Origin: JAXDJJ01 sp034665745 | GTDB lineage: Bacteria; Actinomycetota; CADDZG01; WHSQ01 | DNA length: 64,000 bases | Reading direction: 5' to 3' | Assembly: GCA_034665745.1 (NCBI GenBank) | Contig: JAXDJJ010000035.1 | Coordinates: forward strand, 31,677-95,676 | Part shown: piece by piece, positions 55,514 to 64,000 of the stretch | Position numbering within the stretch: position 1 is the first letter of the stretch | How the letters are laid out: the number at the start of each line of letters is the position of its first letter | The notes under the pieces: model-generated | Told to the model about the DNA's origin: nothing | The model's input: the letters and a program-made list of their open reading frames with translations, nothing else | The model's database searches: none | Translations under genes and position numbers: made by a program

Positions 55514-55535
55514 CTAATTACAAACTTGTAATTAG
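55514..55535. repeat. 22-bp perfect palindrome upstream of the dcw promoter
   Basis: CTAATTACAA-AC-TTGTAATTAG: two perfect 10-bp arms and a 2-bp centre, strikingly AT-rich against its surroundings. It lies 11 bp upstream of the candidate mraZ -35 box. It looks like a binding site for a dimeric regulator. Confidence 0.65.
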
Positions 55536-55734
55536 TTGCGCGTGTTGTTCCTGTTAATCCTTGTGTTTGCGTGTGGTCGTGTGAATGTGCATCAATCCAA
55601 CCAAACCGGACAGGGGGGCCCTGCGGAGGAAATCGAGGGCAAGATCAAGGGCGAAAGGCGAAAAGCGGCGGCAAGGAGAGAACCAGAGGTCCCGGCGGGC
55701 TCCGGGGGCCCAGATCCAGCTCGACTTGTCCCCT

Positions 55735-55812
55735 AGCGTCGCTCAGCGACGCTGTATGTCATCTGTAGGTCAGTTGTCGCGCTCAGCTTGCGCCTGGCGC
55801 AAGTCCAGCGCG
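55735..55812. other. Non-coding stretch with two hairpins
   Basis: The gap between the mraZ promoter and the HNH gene (about 55536-55916) has no convincing ORF. It holds a 7-bp hairpin (55735-55741/55747-55753) and a longer one at 55778-55812: CGCGCT/AGCGCG (6 bp), a 3x3 internal loop, then CTTGCGC/GCGCAAG (7 bp) around CTG. No T-run follows on either strand, so these are not ordinary terminators. Confidence 0.45.
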
Positions 55813-55873
55813 ATAACTGTGAGATCACCCCTCGGAACCGCCCGGCACCCTTGGTTTTCCTCTTACTGCCGCT

Positions 55874-55921
55874 CTTGCCTTGGACCTTGCCTTTGACTTG
55901 GCCTTTGATCTGACCTTTAGG
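55874..55921. repeat. Degenerate 12-bp tandem repeat, four units
   Basis: Units on the plus strand: CTTGCCTTGGAC, CTTGCCTTTGAC, TTGGCCTTTGAT, CTGACCTTTAGG. It overlaps the stop codon of the HNH gene. Confidence 0.6.
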
Positions 55922-56447
55922 CGGGCTGGGCTGTGAGCCTCTCCGGGAGGGCGTGTGGGAGGCGGAGGTATTGCTCCCATTGGGGGTCGACCCGGTCTAC
56001 CGCTACCACTATCCACACGCTGTCGTGCGGAGGGATCGGTGGATGCTTAAGGCGGAGGCCGACGTCGGCGGGGCTTCGGTTCTCTTTGCGTGAGTTGCAC
56101 GGCCTGCATGCGGCGACGACGTTGTCCCATGTATGTGGGCCGCCACGGCTTCGGGGGACGACGTGGTCGACGTTCTCTGCAGGGCGACCGCAGTACTGGC
56201 ACTCGAAGTTGTCGCGAATGAATACCGCTCGGCGCGACAAGGACGCTCGGGAGCGATACGGGACCTTCACGAAGTAGTTGAGCCTGACCACGCTGGGCGC
56301 ATGGATCTCTAAGGTCTCGGAGCGGAAGATCTTGCCGTTCGTGTGGACGACGTCCGCCTTGCCTTTCAGGGCAAGGACGAGTGCCCGCCGCACGGGGACC
56401 ACGCACAGCGGTTGGTAAGAGGCGTTAAGCACGAGCGCTCTGCCCAA
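55917..56447 (-). CDS. HNH endonuclease-family protein
   Basis: 176 aa. N-terminal segment RALVLNASYQPLCVVPVRRALVLAL, then the HNH fold with zinc cysteines CQYCG and CRPCNSRK around VDHVVPRSRGGPHTWDNVV (residues 83-122). This form is widespread as a single-copy chromosomal gene in actinobacteria, with no proven role. It starts at a TTG. It is read towards the dcw promoter region and ends in a short tandem repeat. Confidence 0.88.
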   Translation of the reverse strand: MGRALVLNASYQPLCVVPVRRALVLALKGKADVVHTNGKIFRSETLEIHAPSVVRLNYFVKVPYRSRASLSRRAVFIRDNFECQYCGRPAENVDHVVPRSRGGPHTWDNVVAACRPCNSRKENRSPADVGLRLKHPPIPPHDSVWIVVAVDRVDPQWEQYLRLPHALPERLTAQPA

Positions 56448-56522
56448 GGTGGCACGAGTATAAGGCGGAGCAAGCCCTACAACCTGTGTTCCGGACCTAC
56501 AAGAACCGACCTTGAGGAACGG

Positions 56523-57431
56523 TCAGCGACGGACCGGGTCCACTCCGATCGTGTCCGTTCCGGTGAAGCCCAGTCGCTCGGCGGTCTCTTGTGTGAGGTC
56601 CCAGTCCGCTCGAGAGTAAGGACCTCGGTCGATCACCTTGACAACGATCGTGCGACCTCTGAAGAGAAGGGCCACCTCAGTGCCACACGGGAGGGTGCGA
56701 TGCGCGACCCCCAGGGTGTCGCCTCGGAGGGTCTGTCCACACGCGGTGCCGTGACCCCAGAAACCGGGGCCGTACCAGGTCGCGAGAGCGGGGTCGTACA
56801 CCCGCAACTTCGTCCCGTCATGCGCACGGGTGTTCCTCGAGTCGCCCTTGAAGACGGCCCTTATCCGCCGGCCGCCGATCTTGTTCGCATCGAATCGCAA
56901 GGCATAACGACCGTCGTGTTCATAGGCGGTGCCGAGGCTCCGCCAGCGGCCGTTCGATCGCTGCTGGATCGCCACCCAGCGACCGGCTCCCTGAGTCAAG
57001 CGGCCCGACGCGGTCACGGTGTGCCCTTGCATGACGTGGTCTTCGGAAAGGTGGAACGTCAGCTGAGCTCCGACCTCGATCTTCCTGGTCTCGCTTGCGG
57101 TCTCGACCGCCGATGTCGGATCGATGTAGACGAAACGGAAAACACGGGTGCGACGCATCCCTGCGAGATCGAAAGAGATGGCACCGGACTCGTCGACCGC
57201 TTTCGTCGCGGTGGTGGTCCAGGTGTCACCGGACTGGCGCTGCAATGAGACCTCGTCACCTGCCACCCACCCTTCGAGATGTCCGGCGATCGTGCCCCCA
57301 CCCCGGTAGTGCACGCGCGACGGTGCCGAATCGATCACCGGTTGTCGACCAGGGGTCTGCGCCAACGCGGTCCCTGACATGAACGCTCCAGCCGCAAGGA
57401 CGAACGCGGCACAGCACAAAAGACGACGCAA
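56523..57431 (-). CDS. Secreted double-psi beta-barrel (RlpA/3D-like) protein
   Basis: 302 aa with a signal peptide (RRLLCCAAFVLAAGAFMSGTALAQ, from a TTG start). Residues 30-200 look like two beta-sandwich domains (HLEGWVAGDEVSLQRQSGDT; GHTVTASGRLTQGAGRWVAI). The C-terminal 95 residues are a DPBB domain: TWYGPGFWGHGTACGQTL, LGVAHRTLPCGTEVALLF and VKVIDRGPYSRADWDLT with the conserved Asp. This fold is found in RlpA lytic transglycosylases and the 3D domain of resuscitation factors, so it probably acts on the cell wall. A structured leader precedes it. Confidence 0.88.
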   Translation of the reverse strand: MRRLLCCAAFVLAAGAFMSGTALAQTPGRQPVIDSAPSRVHYRGGGTIAGHLEGWVAGDEVSLQRQSGDTWTTTATKAVDESGAISFDLAGMRRTRVFRFVYIDPTSAVETASETRKIEVGAQLTFHLSEDHVMQGHTVTASGRLTQGAGRWVAIQQRSNGRWRSLGTAYEHDGRYALRFDANKIGGRRIRAVFKGDSRNTRAHDGTKLRVYDPALATWYGPGFWGHGTACGQTLRGDTLGVAHRTLPCGTEVALLFRGRTIVVKVIDRGPYSRADWDLTQETAERLGFTGTDTIGVDPVRR

Positions 57432-57464
57432 GTCGAACCACTCCTTCTGCTTCCCGCTTGAAGA

Positions 57465-57594
57465 GCACTGGGCGATGGAACTGCGCAGTGCACCGAAGCC
57501 ACTCTTTGGGCCTCTTCCGATGAGCCTCCTGGGCTCCCGGCTGATGATTCGGCGGGAGGCTAGCGAGCCCTGCGCGGGGTGGCAAATGGCTTCG
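57465..57594 (-). promoter_or_regulatory. Structured 5' leader of the RlpA-like gene (possible riboswitch)
   Basis: The 304-nt gap upstream of the gene holds no ORF. An 8-bp long-range stem CGAAGCCA (57494-57501) / TGGCTTCG (57587-57594) encloses three mutually exclusive helices: 57523-57529/57555-57561 (7 bp), 57534-57539/57553-57558 (6 bp) and 57531-57536/57565-57570 (6 bp). A 6-bp hairpin (57465-57470/57486-57491) follows towards the gene. I could not match it to a known class; cyclic-di-AMP (ydaO) leaders occur before such genes but their core motifs are not seen. Confidence 0.45.
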
Positions 57595-57735
57595 CTACGG
57601 AGCGTTACGGAAGGTCGCGGAGCGGAGCAAGCAGGGGGGCTTGTGCGCTAAAGACCGCGAAGAAAAATCTCCCATCCCTGCGGGATCGGCGTCGAGATGG
57701 GTATCCTCGCTCTCCTACTACACGTGTAGGAGGGG

Positions 57736-57948
57736 TTAGGTCTGCTCCTCTCGGAGACCTTCGACGTAGCGATGGAAGGCAAGGTGGTCGGACGTGCACG
57801 TCTGTGTGTCACCGTCTTTGGCGAGGGTCACCGAGTCCATCGGTCCCCCGGCTGCATCAGGGTCTTCCGTGATCGCGGTCACTTCCCAACCTTCGTCGAT
57901 CAGCATTCTCAGGCGCTCTAGTTCCGGGTCGTCTCCCCATCCAGCCAT
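57736..57948 (-). CDS. Small hypothetical protein
   Basis: 70 aa, acidic (AGWGDDPELERLRMLIDEG, then TAITEDPDAAGGPMDSVTL), no signal peptide or helix for membranes. A GGAGG ribosome site precedes the ATG at 57948. It is divergent from moxR with 62 nt between starts. Family not recognised. Confidence 0.62.
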   Translation of the reverse strand: MAGWGDDPELERLRMLIDEGWEVTAITEDPDAAGGPMDSVTLAKDGDTQTCTSDHLAFHRYVEGLREEQT

Positions 57949-58010
57949 GTATGCCTCCTGTCGGACTAACCTTTGTCGGGTTCATCTCTTAGCACAGGAG
58001 CCAATCATCC

Positions 58011-58976
58011 ATGGCCGATAGCGGCAGGATCTCCGAGTTCCATTCAGCGTTCGAACGCATCGCCGCCAACGTCGAGAAGACGATCCAGGGCAAGGGCGAG
58101 GTCATCAGGCTGTCCCTTGTCGCTCTCATGGCAGAAGGACACCTCCTCATCGAGGACATCCCGGGCGTCGGCAAGACGATGCTCGCCAAGTCGATCGCCA
58201 AGTCGATCGACTGCACCTGGCGACGGATCCAGTTCACCCCCGACCTGCTCCCGAGCGACGTGACCGGCGTCCAGGTCTGGGACCGCAAGTCGGATGAATT
58301 CGAGTTCAAGCCGGGCGCCGTGTTCGCGAACATCGTTCTCGGCGACGAGATCAACCGCGCCTCTCCAAAGACCCAGTCCGCGTTGCTCGAATGCATGGAG
58401 GAGCGCACCGTGACGGTCGATGGCGTCACGCACGAACTCGAAGAGCCCTTCATGGTCATCGCAACACAGAACCCGATCGAACACGAAGGCACCTATCCCC
58501 TGCCCGAATCACAACTCGACCGTTTCATGATGCGCTTGTCGATGGGCTATCCCGGCCGTGCACACGAACTCGAGATCCTCGAGACGCACGGACGCGACTC
58601 GGTGCTCAATGAGCTCCGGCCGGTGGCCGACGCGAACGAGGTCCAAGGGTTGATCAAGCTCGCGCGCGAGGTCCACGTAGCACCGAGCCTGATCAAGTAC
58701 ATCGTCGACCTCACGGAAGCAACGCGCGATCATCCCGACGTCTATCTGGGTGCTAGCCCTCGGGCTTCTCTCTATCTACTGCGGGCATCGCGGGCGATGG
58801 CCGCGAGCAAAGGACGGGACTACGTCATCCCCGACGACATCAAGGACCTGATCGTGCCGGTTCTGGCTCACCGCGTTCTGCTCGCACCGGAAGCACAGAT
58901 GCGGGGAGCGGGAACCGAAGAGGTGCTAGGCACCATGCTGGGCCAGGTGCCGATCCCGGCACGCGAACAGGCCTAA
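58011..58976 (+). CDS. MoxR-family AAA+ ATPase
   Basis: 321 aa. Walker A GVGKTML near residue 50, Walker B LGDEINRASPKTQSALLECMEE, sensor 1 IATQNPIEHEGTYPLPESQLDRF, then the lid domain. MoxR proteins act as chaperones that mature partner complexes. Here it heads a moxR-DUF58-transglutaminase operon, a very common set. A GGAG site precedes the ATG by 10 nt. Confidence 0.96.
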   Translation: MADSGRISEFHSAFERIAANVEKTIQGKGEVIRLSLVALMAEGHLLIEDIPGVGKTMLAKSIAKSIDCTWRRIQFTPDLLPSDVTGVQVWDRKSDEFEFKPGAVFANIVLGDEINRASPKTQSALLECMEERTVTVDGVTHELEEPFMVIATQNPIEHEGTYPLPESQLDRFMMRLSMGYPGRAHELEILETHGRDSVLNELRPVADANEVQGLIKLAREVHVAPSLIKYIVDLTEATRDHPDVYLGASPRASLYLLRASRAMAASKGRDYVIPDDIKDLIVPVLAHRVLLAPEAQMRGAGTEEVLGTMLGQVPIPAREQA

Positions 58977-58991
58977 CCCCGGCCCCCGCAG

Positions 58992-60272
58992 ATGCCCACC
59001 GCGCGGGGATGGCTGGTCGCGGCGACTGGTTTCTTCCTATGCGTCGCCAGCCGCATGTTCGGAGCCGAGGCCCTAGGACAGGTCGGCCTGGCCTTGATCG
59101 TGCTCGTGATCGGGGCCCTGGTGGTGGTCCGGCTGGGACGTCACGAGCTCGTCGTAACCCGGCGCGTCGCCCCCGACCGTGCCCCCGCTGAGACCCTCGT
59201 CACCGCCACCCTAGAACTTGGCAATTCGGGGCTGGGGGCCGCACCTTTGGTGCTGTTGGAGGACCGACTACCCGCGGTCCTGCGGACCCGCGCCCGGTTC
59301 GCGTTCTCTGGAGTGGAACCGCGGGGACGACGCGAGGCGAGCTACAAGCTGAGGCCATCGCGACGAGGACGCTTCGAGATCGGTCCGGTCGAGATGACCT
59401 GCGTTGATCCCTTCGCTCTTGCGCGCGTGCGCAGGGTCACCGGCGGCACCGCCAACCTCCTCGTGTACCCGAAGATCGATCAACTCGTCCTGCCGCGCGA
59501 CCTCGGAGAACGTCGCAGTCTTTCGGTGTCAGCCCTTCGTTCACCTACCGGAGCAACCGGCGAAGACTTCTACACGTTGCGCGAATACGTCGAGGGCGAC
59601 GACCTGCGGAAGATCCACTGGCCATCCACCGCGAAACGCCAGCGCTACATGATCCGGCAGGAAGAAACACCGTGGCATAACCGCGCCACGATCGTGCTGG
59701 ACGACAGGGCGTTGGTGTACGAGGGCGAAGCGTTCGAGCGCGCGGTCGAAGCTGCCGCGTCCTTGGTCGACCTCTATCACCGTTCCGGATTCACCTACCG
59801 TCTAACCGGCGCGCATCACCCGGGCGCGGCTGCCAACCGAGGCTCTAACCACCGTGCCGCGTGCCTGGACGACCTTGCGACGATCACCAAGCGATCGCTC
59901 GGCTCCGGACCCGACCCTCTCCTCGTTGCACGATTCGCGGAGCTCGAAGCTCGAGCGGGCGCGGAGGGCACCCTCGTGGTGATCAGCGGGGACCTCGAGC
60001 CGGACGCCGCGCTTGCTATGAGCCGTTGTCGCCGGCGCTTCAAACAAGTGATCGCGATCACGTTCCCATCGCATCGCTTCGGTCCCGGATCAACGAAGTC
60101 TCGGTGGGATGGCGAGAAGAAGACCATGGAGGTCGTCCAGCTGCTGGCGCGCTCGGGCGTCAGAGCGATCGTGGTCGGCCCGGGCGAGCCCCTCCGTACC
60201 GCATGGGGTTCCTTGTCACGAGTCACGACGGGGGGTGAGAACTCGTGGGATCGGAAGCCCGAACCCGTGTAG
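58992..60272 (+). CDS. DUF58 membrane-anchored protein
   Basis: 426 aa. Two hydrophobic segments at the N-terminus (about residues 5-20 and 27-45), a beta domain, then the DUF58 hallmark DFYTLREYVEGDDLRKIHWPST near residue 195 and a vWA-like C-terminal part. It is the usual partner of MoxR. It starts 15 nt after moxR and its end overlaps the next gene by 28 nt. Confidence 0.93.
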   Translation: MPTARGWLVAATGFFLCVASRMFGAEALGQVGLALIVLVIGALVVVRLGRHELVVTRRVAPDRAPAETLVTATLELGNSGLGAAPLVLLEDRLPAVLRTRARFAFSGVEPRGRREASYKLRPSRRGRFEIGPVEMTCVDPFALARVRRVTGGTANLLVYPKIDQLVLPRDLGERRSLSVSALRSPTGATGEDFYTLREYVEGDDLRKIHWPSTAKRQRYMIRQEETPWHNRATIVLDDRALVYEGEAFERAVEAAASLVDLYHRSGFTYRLTGAHHPGAAANRGSNHRAACLDDLATITKRSLGSGPDPLLVARFAELEARAGAEGTLVVISGDLEPDAALAMSRCRRRFKQVIAITFPSHRFGPGSTKSRWDGEKKTMEVVQLLARSGVRAIVVGPGEPLRTAWGSLSRVTTGGENSWDRKPEPV

Positions 60273-62524
60273 CCCTGATCGTCCTGTTGTTGGTCACCCT
60301 GTTCTCGTTCGGACAGGTCTTCGACCGCGGCTCGTGGCCCGGCCCCGCCTTGTTGGGTCTCGCTCTAGCGCTAGGGATAACCATCGGCGCTCGCCGGCTT
60401 GGCGTCGGCACTTTCTGGGCCTTCGTTGCATCCCTGGCCGCTCTCGTCTGGTACCTAGCGTTCATCTTCCGTTTGCACGACCTCTTCTACGGACTTCCAA
60501 GTCCACGCGCGTTGCAAGGGGTCTGGAGATTCATCTCGTCGAGCTACGCTCAGAGCAACCTCGACTACGCCCCCGTGCCCGTGCGCACCGGTTACGTAGT
60601 GCTAACCGTTATCGGCATGTGGTGTGCCGCGACGATCGCCGAGATCGCAACGTTCCGGTGGAGACGCCCGCTGGTCGCAACGCTGCCGTTGATCTCGTTG
60701 TTCGCGTTGCTGACGATCGTCGGAACCCGTACCGGCACCACGTTCCTGGTGCTCATGTTCCTTGCTTCCTTGCTGGCCTACCTGGCACTCGAGTCGTCAC
60801 ACCGGTTGAGGTCGTGGGGATCGTGGGTGACGTCGTTGCAAGACCGGAATGCAGAAACGCCCGGCGAAGTATCGAGTCGTCTCGCGCGCCGGATGGGTGC
60901 TTCGTGTCTCGCTGCGGCCTTGTTCTCGCCGGTGTTCCTTCCGGCGATCGGTGATGGATTGCTGACGTGGCGCAACAACACCGGCGTCGGGCCGGGCGGT
61001 GGCGCAGGACCGGGCGGTGGCGCCGTCGATCTTCTCGCTTCTCTACAACCACAGATCGTCGAGCAGTCGCAGGCCGACATGTTCGCCATCGATTCGGAGC
61101 AACCGGATTACTGGCGACTGACGTCCCTTGTGACTTTCGACGGCACCTTGTGGACCCCCCTCGCCCAGTTGGATGACCAGCCCTTGCTTCCCGGGGGCCG
61201 GGTGGCCAGCGCACACCCGCCTCGTTTGTACGAGACCATCACCCAACGGGTCCAGGTCGCGGGACTCAAGGGCGACTTCCTCCCCGCCGCGGGCCAACCT
61301 GACACGGCTGCGATAACGAGCGTGGTCGACGGCAAGGACGATTCAGATCTGAGGTATCAACTCGAAACCGGCGCGGTCAGATTGGACGGCGGTCTCACCG
61401 AGGGCGTCGCTTACGAGGTGACTTCCCAGGTCCCGCGTCCGACGTTCAAGGAGCTTCGTAACGCGGCGCTGGGTCCAGCATCACCCGACTACCTCTACGA
61501 GGGGCCGATCCCGATCTCGCCCGAGGTCGAAGCATTGATCGAACAATGGACCGGTCGGTTCGACACGCCGTTCATGAAGCTGGTCGCGCTGCAAGACAAC
61601 CTTCAGCAATTCACCTACGCGATCGACGTGCCACCGACCGCCAGCACCGACAAGCTGTCCGAGTTCCTGTTGAGCACCCGGCGCGGGTACTGCCAGCAGT
61701 TCGCCGCAGCCTTCGCCTTGATCGCACGGCACTTGGGCTTCCCAACGCGCATCTCGGTCGGCTTCCTTCCCGGCAGCGCCGATCTAGCGCGTCCACAGCA
61801 CTACACCGTCAAAGGAACGGACGCACACGCATGGCCGGAAGTCTTGTTCGAGGACTACGGGTGGGTTCGCTTCGAGCCAACCCCGGGAAACAACGCGGCC
61901 CCCCCGAGTTACACGTCGCGCGCAACACCGTTCTCGGCTCAGAACCCGTTCAGCGATACCGGAGGCGGCGGAACGGGAGCGAACCCCGGCCGGCTCGCAG
62001 GTAACCAGGGGGTGCCCACCGGGGGCCGCGACCGCGGTGGCCCGGTCGACCCGAAAGGAACCGGAAAGGATCGCGGAAGACCGGCGTGGCAAGACACGTT
62101 CTCCCGGTTCCTGACGATCATGTTCCTTGCTCTACTCGCCTTCATCGCGTCGGTGCCCCTGCTCAAGACTCTGCGGAACTGGACGCGGTATCGCAGAGCT
62201 CGCACGCCGGCCGGAACAGCGGAGGCCGCGTTCGCTCATTTCGAGGCAGAAGCTGCAGACCTCGCCACCCCGCGGCGTTCATCGGAATCCGCATCTGCTT
62301 TCGCTCGACGGATGGGGGCCACCTTCGACGTCCCGCGCTCCAGCGCGGTCGAGCTGGCGGCCATCTACGAACGCGCCGCGTATGCACGCGACGGCATCGA
62401 CCAAGGTTCCGCCGTCCGCGCGCGACGTTTGGCGATCGCTCTTCGCAACGAGCTGTGGACCAGCGCTAGTTGGTGGCGTCGAGCCAACAGGTTGTTCTCA
62501 CCTGCGGGCCTGATCCCCCGCTAA
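60245..62524 (+). CDS. Transglutaminase-like membrane protein (TgpA type)
   Basis: 759 aa. About six N-terminal helices (residues 8-215), an extracytoplasmic region with a transglutaminase fold, one more helix ([19 protein letters not shown]) and a cytoplasmic DUF4129-like end. The catalytic triad is visible: Cys in [19 protein letters not shown] near 482, His in [10 protein letters not shown] near 528, and Asp in [13 protein letters not shown] near 537. A Gly-rich linker [11 protein letters not shown] lies near residue 250. Substrate unknown; in other bacteria TgpA affects the cell envelope. The GTG start lies within the DUF58 gene. Confidence 0.93.
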   Translation: MGSEARTRVALIVLLLVTLFSFGQVFDRGSWPGPALLGLALALGITIGARRLGVGTFWAFVASLAALVWYLAFIFRLHDLFYGLPSPRALQGVWRFISSSYAQSNLDYAPVPVRTGYVVLTVIGMWCAATIAEIATFRWRRPLVATLPLISLFALLTIVGTRTGTTFLVLMFLASLLAYLALESSHRLRSWGSWVTSLQDRNAETPGEVSSRLARRMGASCLAAALFSPVFLPAIGDGLLTWRNNTGVGPGGGAGPGGGAVDLLASLQPQIVEQSQADMFAIDSEQPDYWRLTSLVTFDGTLWTPLAQLDDQPLLPGGRVASAHPPRLYETITQRVQVAGLKGDFLPAAGQPDTAAITSVVDGKDDSDLRYQLETGAVRLDGGLTEGVAYEVTSQVPRPTFKELRNAALGPASPDYLYEGPIPISPEVEALIEQWTGRFDTPFMKLVALQDNLQQFTYAIDVPPTASTDKLSEFLLSTRRGYCQQFAAAFALIARHLGFPTRISVGFLPGSADLARPQHYTVKGTDAHAWPEVLFEDYGWVRFEPTPGNNAAPPSYTSRATPFSAQNPFSDTGGGGTGANPGRLAGNQGVPTGGRDRGGPVDPKGTGKDRGRPAWQDTFSRFLTIMFLALLAFIASVPLLKTLRNWTRYRRARTPAGTAEAAFAHFEAEAADLATPRRSSESASAFARRMGATFDVPRSSAVELAAIYERAAYARDGIDQGSAVRARRLAIALRNELWTSASWWRRANRLFSPAGLIPR

Positions 62525-63570
62525 GCGAACTGAGGGTCTTCTGCCGGGGTCGGCAGGGTTCGGTGGGTGATCTTCCCCGCCTCGATCTCTTCTGCGTAGT
62601 GACATGCGCCCAGGTGGCCCCCATCCATGATGCGCAACTCCGGGACCTCGTCGGGGCATCGTTCACGCTGCGCGAACGGACAACGTGTGTGGAAACGACA
62701 CCCCGCGGGTGGGTTCACCGGCGATGGGAGGTCGCCGGTCAACAGGATCCGCTCGCGGGTCGCTTCTATCCTCGGGTCCGGGATCGGCACCGCCGATAGC
62801 AGCGCCTTCGTGTACGGATGGAGAGGACGTTCGTACAGATCCGCAGCCGGAGCAACCTCCATGATCTTGCCGAGATACATCACGGCGATGCGATCGGAGA
62901 TGTGGCGGACGACCGCGAGATCGTGCGCGATGAATAGGTAGGTGAGGTCGAAGGTGTCCTGCAATTCCTCGAGCAGGTTGATCATCTGCGCTTGGATCGA
63001 CACGTCGAGCGCCGAGACCGGCTCGTCGGCGACGATCAGATCCGGATTCAGAGCAAGAGAACGGGCAAGGCCGATGCGCTGCCTCTGGCCCCCTGAGAAC
63101 TCGTGCGGGTAGCGGTTCTCGGAGTCCTTCGGGAGCCCGACGACTTGAAGCAGCTCGCGGACCTTGTCCTCGGCCTCGCGACCGGTAGCGATCCCATGCA
63201 CCCGCAACGGTTCGGCCACGATGCTAGCGACGTTGCGACGAGGGTTCAGGGACGAATACGGATCCTGGAAGACCATCTGCATGCGCCTGCGCAGCTTCCT
63301 CAGGTCGCGGCCCGACAGGGACGACACATCCACCCCGTCGAACGTAACCGTGCCGCCCGTTGGCTCGATCAGTCGAAGGAGGGCTCGGCCCGTCGTGGTC
63401 TTCCCGCACCCCGACTCGCCGACCAGACCAAGGGTTTCACCTCGCCTGATCTCGAAGCTCACTCCGTCGACGGCTTTGAGATCCGCGACGTGGCGGTCGA
63501 ACAGAACGCCCTGACGGATCGGGAAGTGAACCTCTAGGTCCTTAACGGTGACGAGATCGGTCTCGGTCAT
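62521..63570 (-). CDS. Oligopeptide/dipeptide ABC transporter ATP-binding protein (OppF/DppF type)
   Basis: 349 aa. Walker [36 protein letters not shown], signature [17 protein letters not shown], Walker [13 protein letters not shown], and the OppF C-terminal cysteine cluster [20 protein letters not shown] that binds 4Fe-4S in some members. The start is the ATG at 63570 in a 4-nt overlap with the upstream oppD-like gene. Its stop overlaps the end of the convergent transglutaminase gene by 4 nt. Confidence 0.95.
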   Translation of the reverse strand: MTETDLVTVKDLEVHFPIRQGVLFDRHVADLKAVDGVSFEIRRGETLGLVGESGCGKTTTGRALLRLIEPTGGTVTFDGVDVSSLSGRDLRKLRRRMQMVFQDPYSSLNPRRNVASIVAEPLRVHGIATGREAEDKVRELLQVVGLPKDSENRYPHEFSGGQRQRIGLARSLALNPDLIVADEPVSALDVSIQAQMINLLEELQDTFDLTYLFIAHDLAVVRHISDRIAVMYLGKIMEVAPAADLYERPLHPYTKALLSAVPIPDPRIEATRERILLTGDLPSPVNPPAGCRFHTRCPFAQRERCPDEVPELRIMDGGHLGACHYAEEIEAGKITHRTLPTPAEDPQFA

Positions 63571-64000
63571 CGTGCGGCCCACTCACCTGAAGACGACGCC
63601 GGCAGGTCTTCGTCCGGCACCGGGTTCCAGCACGCAACGAGGTGGTCGCCGCGATCGATCTCTCTCAGTTCCGGCGTGCTCTCGCGGGACTCGTCGGTTG
63701 CGTACTGACAGCGCGGTGCGAACGAACAGCCGGGGAGGACCTGGGTCAGTTCGGGAGGCGATCCGCCGATCGGATCGAGCTTCTCCTTCCTTACCGCGTC
63801 TAGACGCGGAACCGACTTGAGCAGCCCGAGTGTGTAGGGATGCCTGGGTCTGGCGAACAGTTCGGAGGTCGGACCGGTTTCGATGAACCGACCCGCATAC
63901 ATGACGTTCGTCCGCTCGCACACTCCGGCGACAACCCCAAGGTCATGCGTGATCAGGATCAAGGCCATGCCCTCCTCCGACACGAGCTTCTTGAGGAGCT
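63567..64000 (-). CDS. Oligopeptide/dipeptide ABC transporter ATP-binding protein (OppD/DppD type), 3' part
   Basis: The frame is open to the right edge, so only the C-terminal 144 residues are seen. They include the switch region [41 protein letters not shown] and the terminal cysteine site [14 protein letters not shown]. The Walker motifs lie beyond the window. It is coupled to the oppF-type gene by a 4-nt overlap; permeases and binding protein are expected further right. Confidence 0.93.
   Translation of the reverse strand, partial: LLKKLVSEEGMALILITHDLGVVAGVCERTNVMYAGRFIETGPTSELFARPRHPYTLGLLKSVPRLDAVRKEKLDPIGGSPPELTQVLPGCSFAPRCQYATDESRESTPELREIDRGDHLVACWNPVPDEDLPASSSGEWAAR

Noticed and set aside
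55536..55896. Plus-strand frames of 65-103 aa in the gap before the HNH gene
   Set aside because: No ribosome site, Arg/Ser-rich random composition and three overlapping frames; more like non-coding DNA.
55825..56016. Lys/Arg-rich minus-strand frame (KVRSKAKSKARSKAR)
   Set aside because: Its repeat comes from the 12-bp DNA repeat and it overlaps the HNH gene in another frame.
57432..57735. Cyclic-di-AMP (ydaO) riboswitch
   Set aside because: The genomic setting fits, but the conserved GGGGUGAAUC-type core and the 3' CAGCUAACCUCG-type segment are not visible. Kept only as a structured leader of unknown class.
1..64000. CRISPR arrays, phage genes, insertion sequences, toxin-antitoxin or defence modules
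   Set aside because: No regularly spaced repeats, no transposase or integrase, and no defence-type domains were found on either strand.

Overview
This window is a piece of chromosome from a high-GC Gram-positive bacterium, most likely a deep or poorly characterised lineage of Actinomycetota. The signs are: FtsZ, SepF, a Wag31-type DivIVA and FtsQ without FtsA; an ANTAR response regulator; a MoxR/DUF58/TgpA cluster; HNH and MraZ genes of actinobacterial type; frequent GTG and TTG starts; and dense packing with 1-8 nt overlaps. No rRNA gene, integrase, insertion sequence, CRISPR array or phage module was seen. Almost everything is core or transport function.

Layout. 1-5.4 kb: the 3' part of glutamate synthase large subunit (gltB, open at the left edge), a convergent family 5 uracil-DNA glycosylase, and a secreted metzincin-like protease. 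5.4-14.3 kb, minus strand: two adjacent amino-acid ABC importers. One is a polar amino-acid system (binding protein, permease, ATPase). The other is a complete branched-chain (Liv) system with two tandem paralogous binding proteins. They are preceded by an ANTAR regulator and a small coiled-coil gene (14.4-15.3 kb). A tRNA-Leu(CAA) with its own terminator follows at 15.4 kb. 15.8-27.6 kb, minus strand: one continuous his-trp run, hisD-hisC-hisB-hisH-hisA-hisF-[M24 peptidase]-hisI-trpE-[degenerate M28-like lipoprotein]-trpC-trpB-trpA. A small plus-strand DUF2171 gene is tucked behind trpE. 27.6-33.6 kb, minus strand: zinc-ribbon protein, dnaE, rluD-type pseudouridine synthase, lspA and a TraR/DksA protein with a histone-H1-like tail. 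ileS is divergent on the plus strand (33.7-36.8 kb), with a candidate T-box leader.

36.8-55.5 kb, minus strand: a full division and cell-wall (dcw) cluster. In transcription order it is mraZ, a 47-aa membrane protein, rsmH, ftsL, ftsI, murE, mraY, murD, ftsW, murG, murC, murB, ftsQ, ftsZ, pgeF, yggS, sepF, yggT, divIVA, a small membrane protein and a receiver-only response regulator. murF is missing from its usual place. A candidate mraZ promoter with 10-bp-spaced operator repeats lies at 55.44-55.50 kb. 55.5-57.9 kb: a non-coding stretch with hairpins and a short tandem repeat, an HNH nuclease, a secreted RlpA/3D-type double-psi beta-barrel protein with a structured 5' leader, and a small hypothetical protein. 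58-62.5 kb, plus strand: moxR-DUF58-transglutaminase (TgpA). 62.5-64 kb, minus strand: oppF and the 3' part of oppD, open at the right edge.

The features most worth a second look are the TAATC junction that seems to start lspA on ATC, the his-trp superoperon with its two inserted genes, the absence of murF, the mraZ operator repeats, the ileS T-box candidate, and the structured leader of the RlpA-like gene. No clearly new multi-gene system was found.
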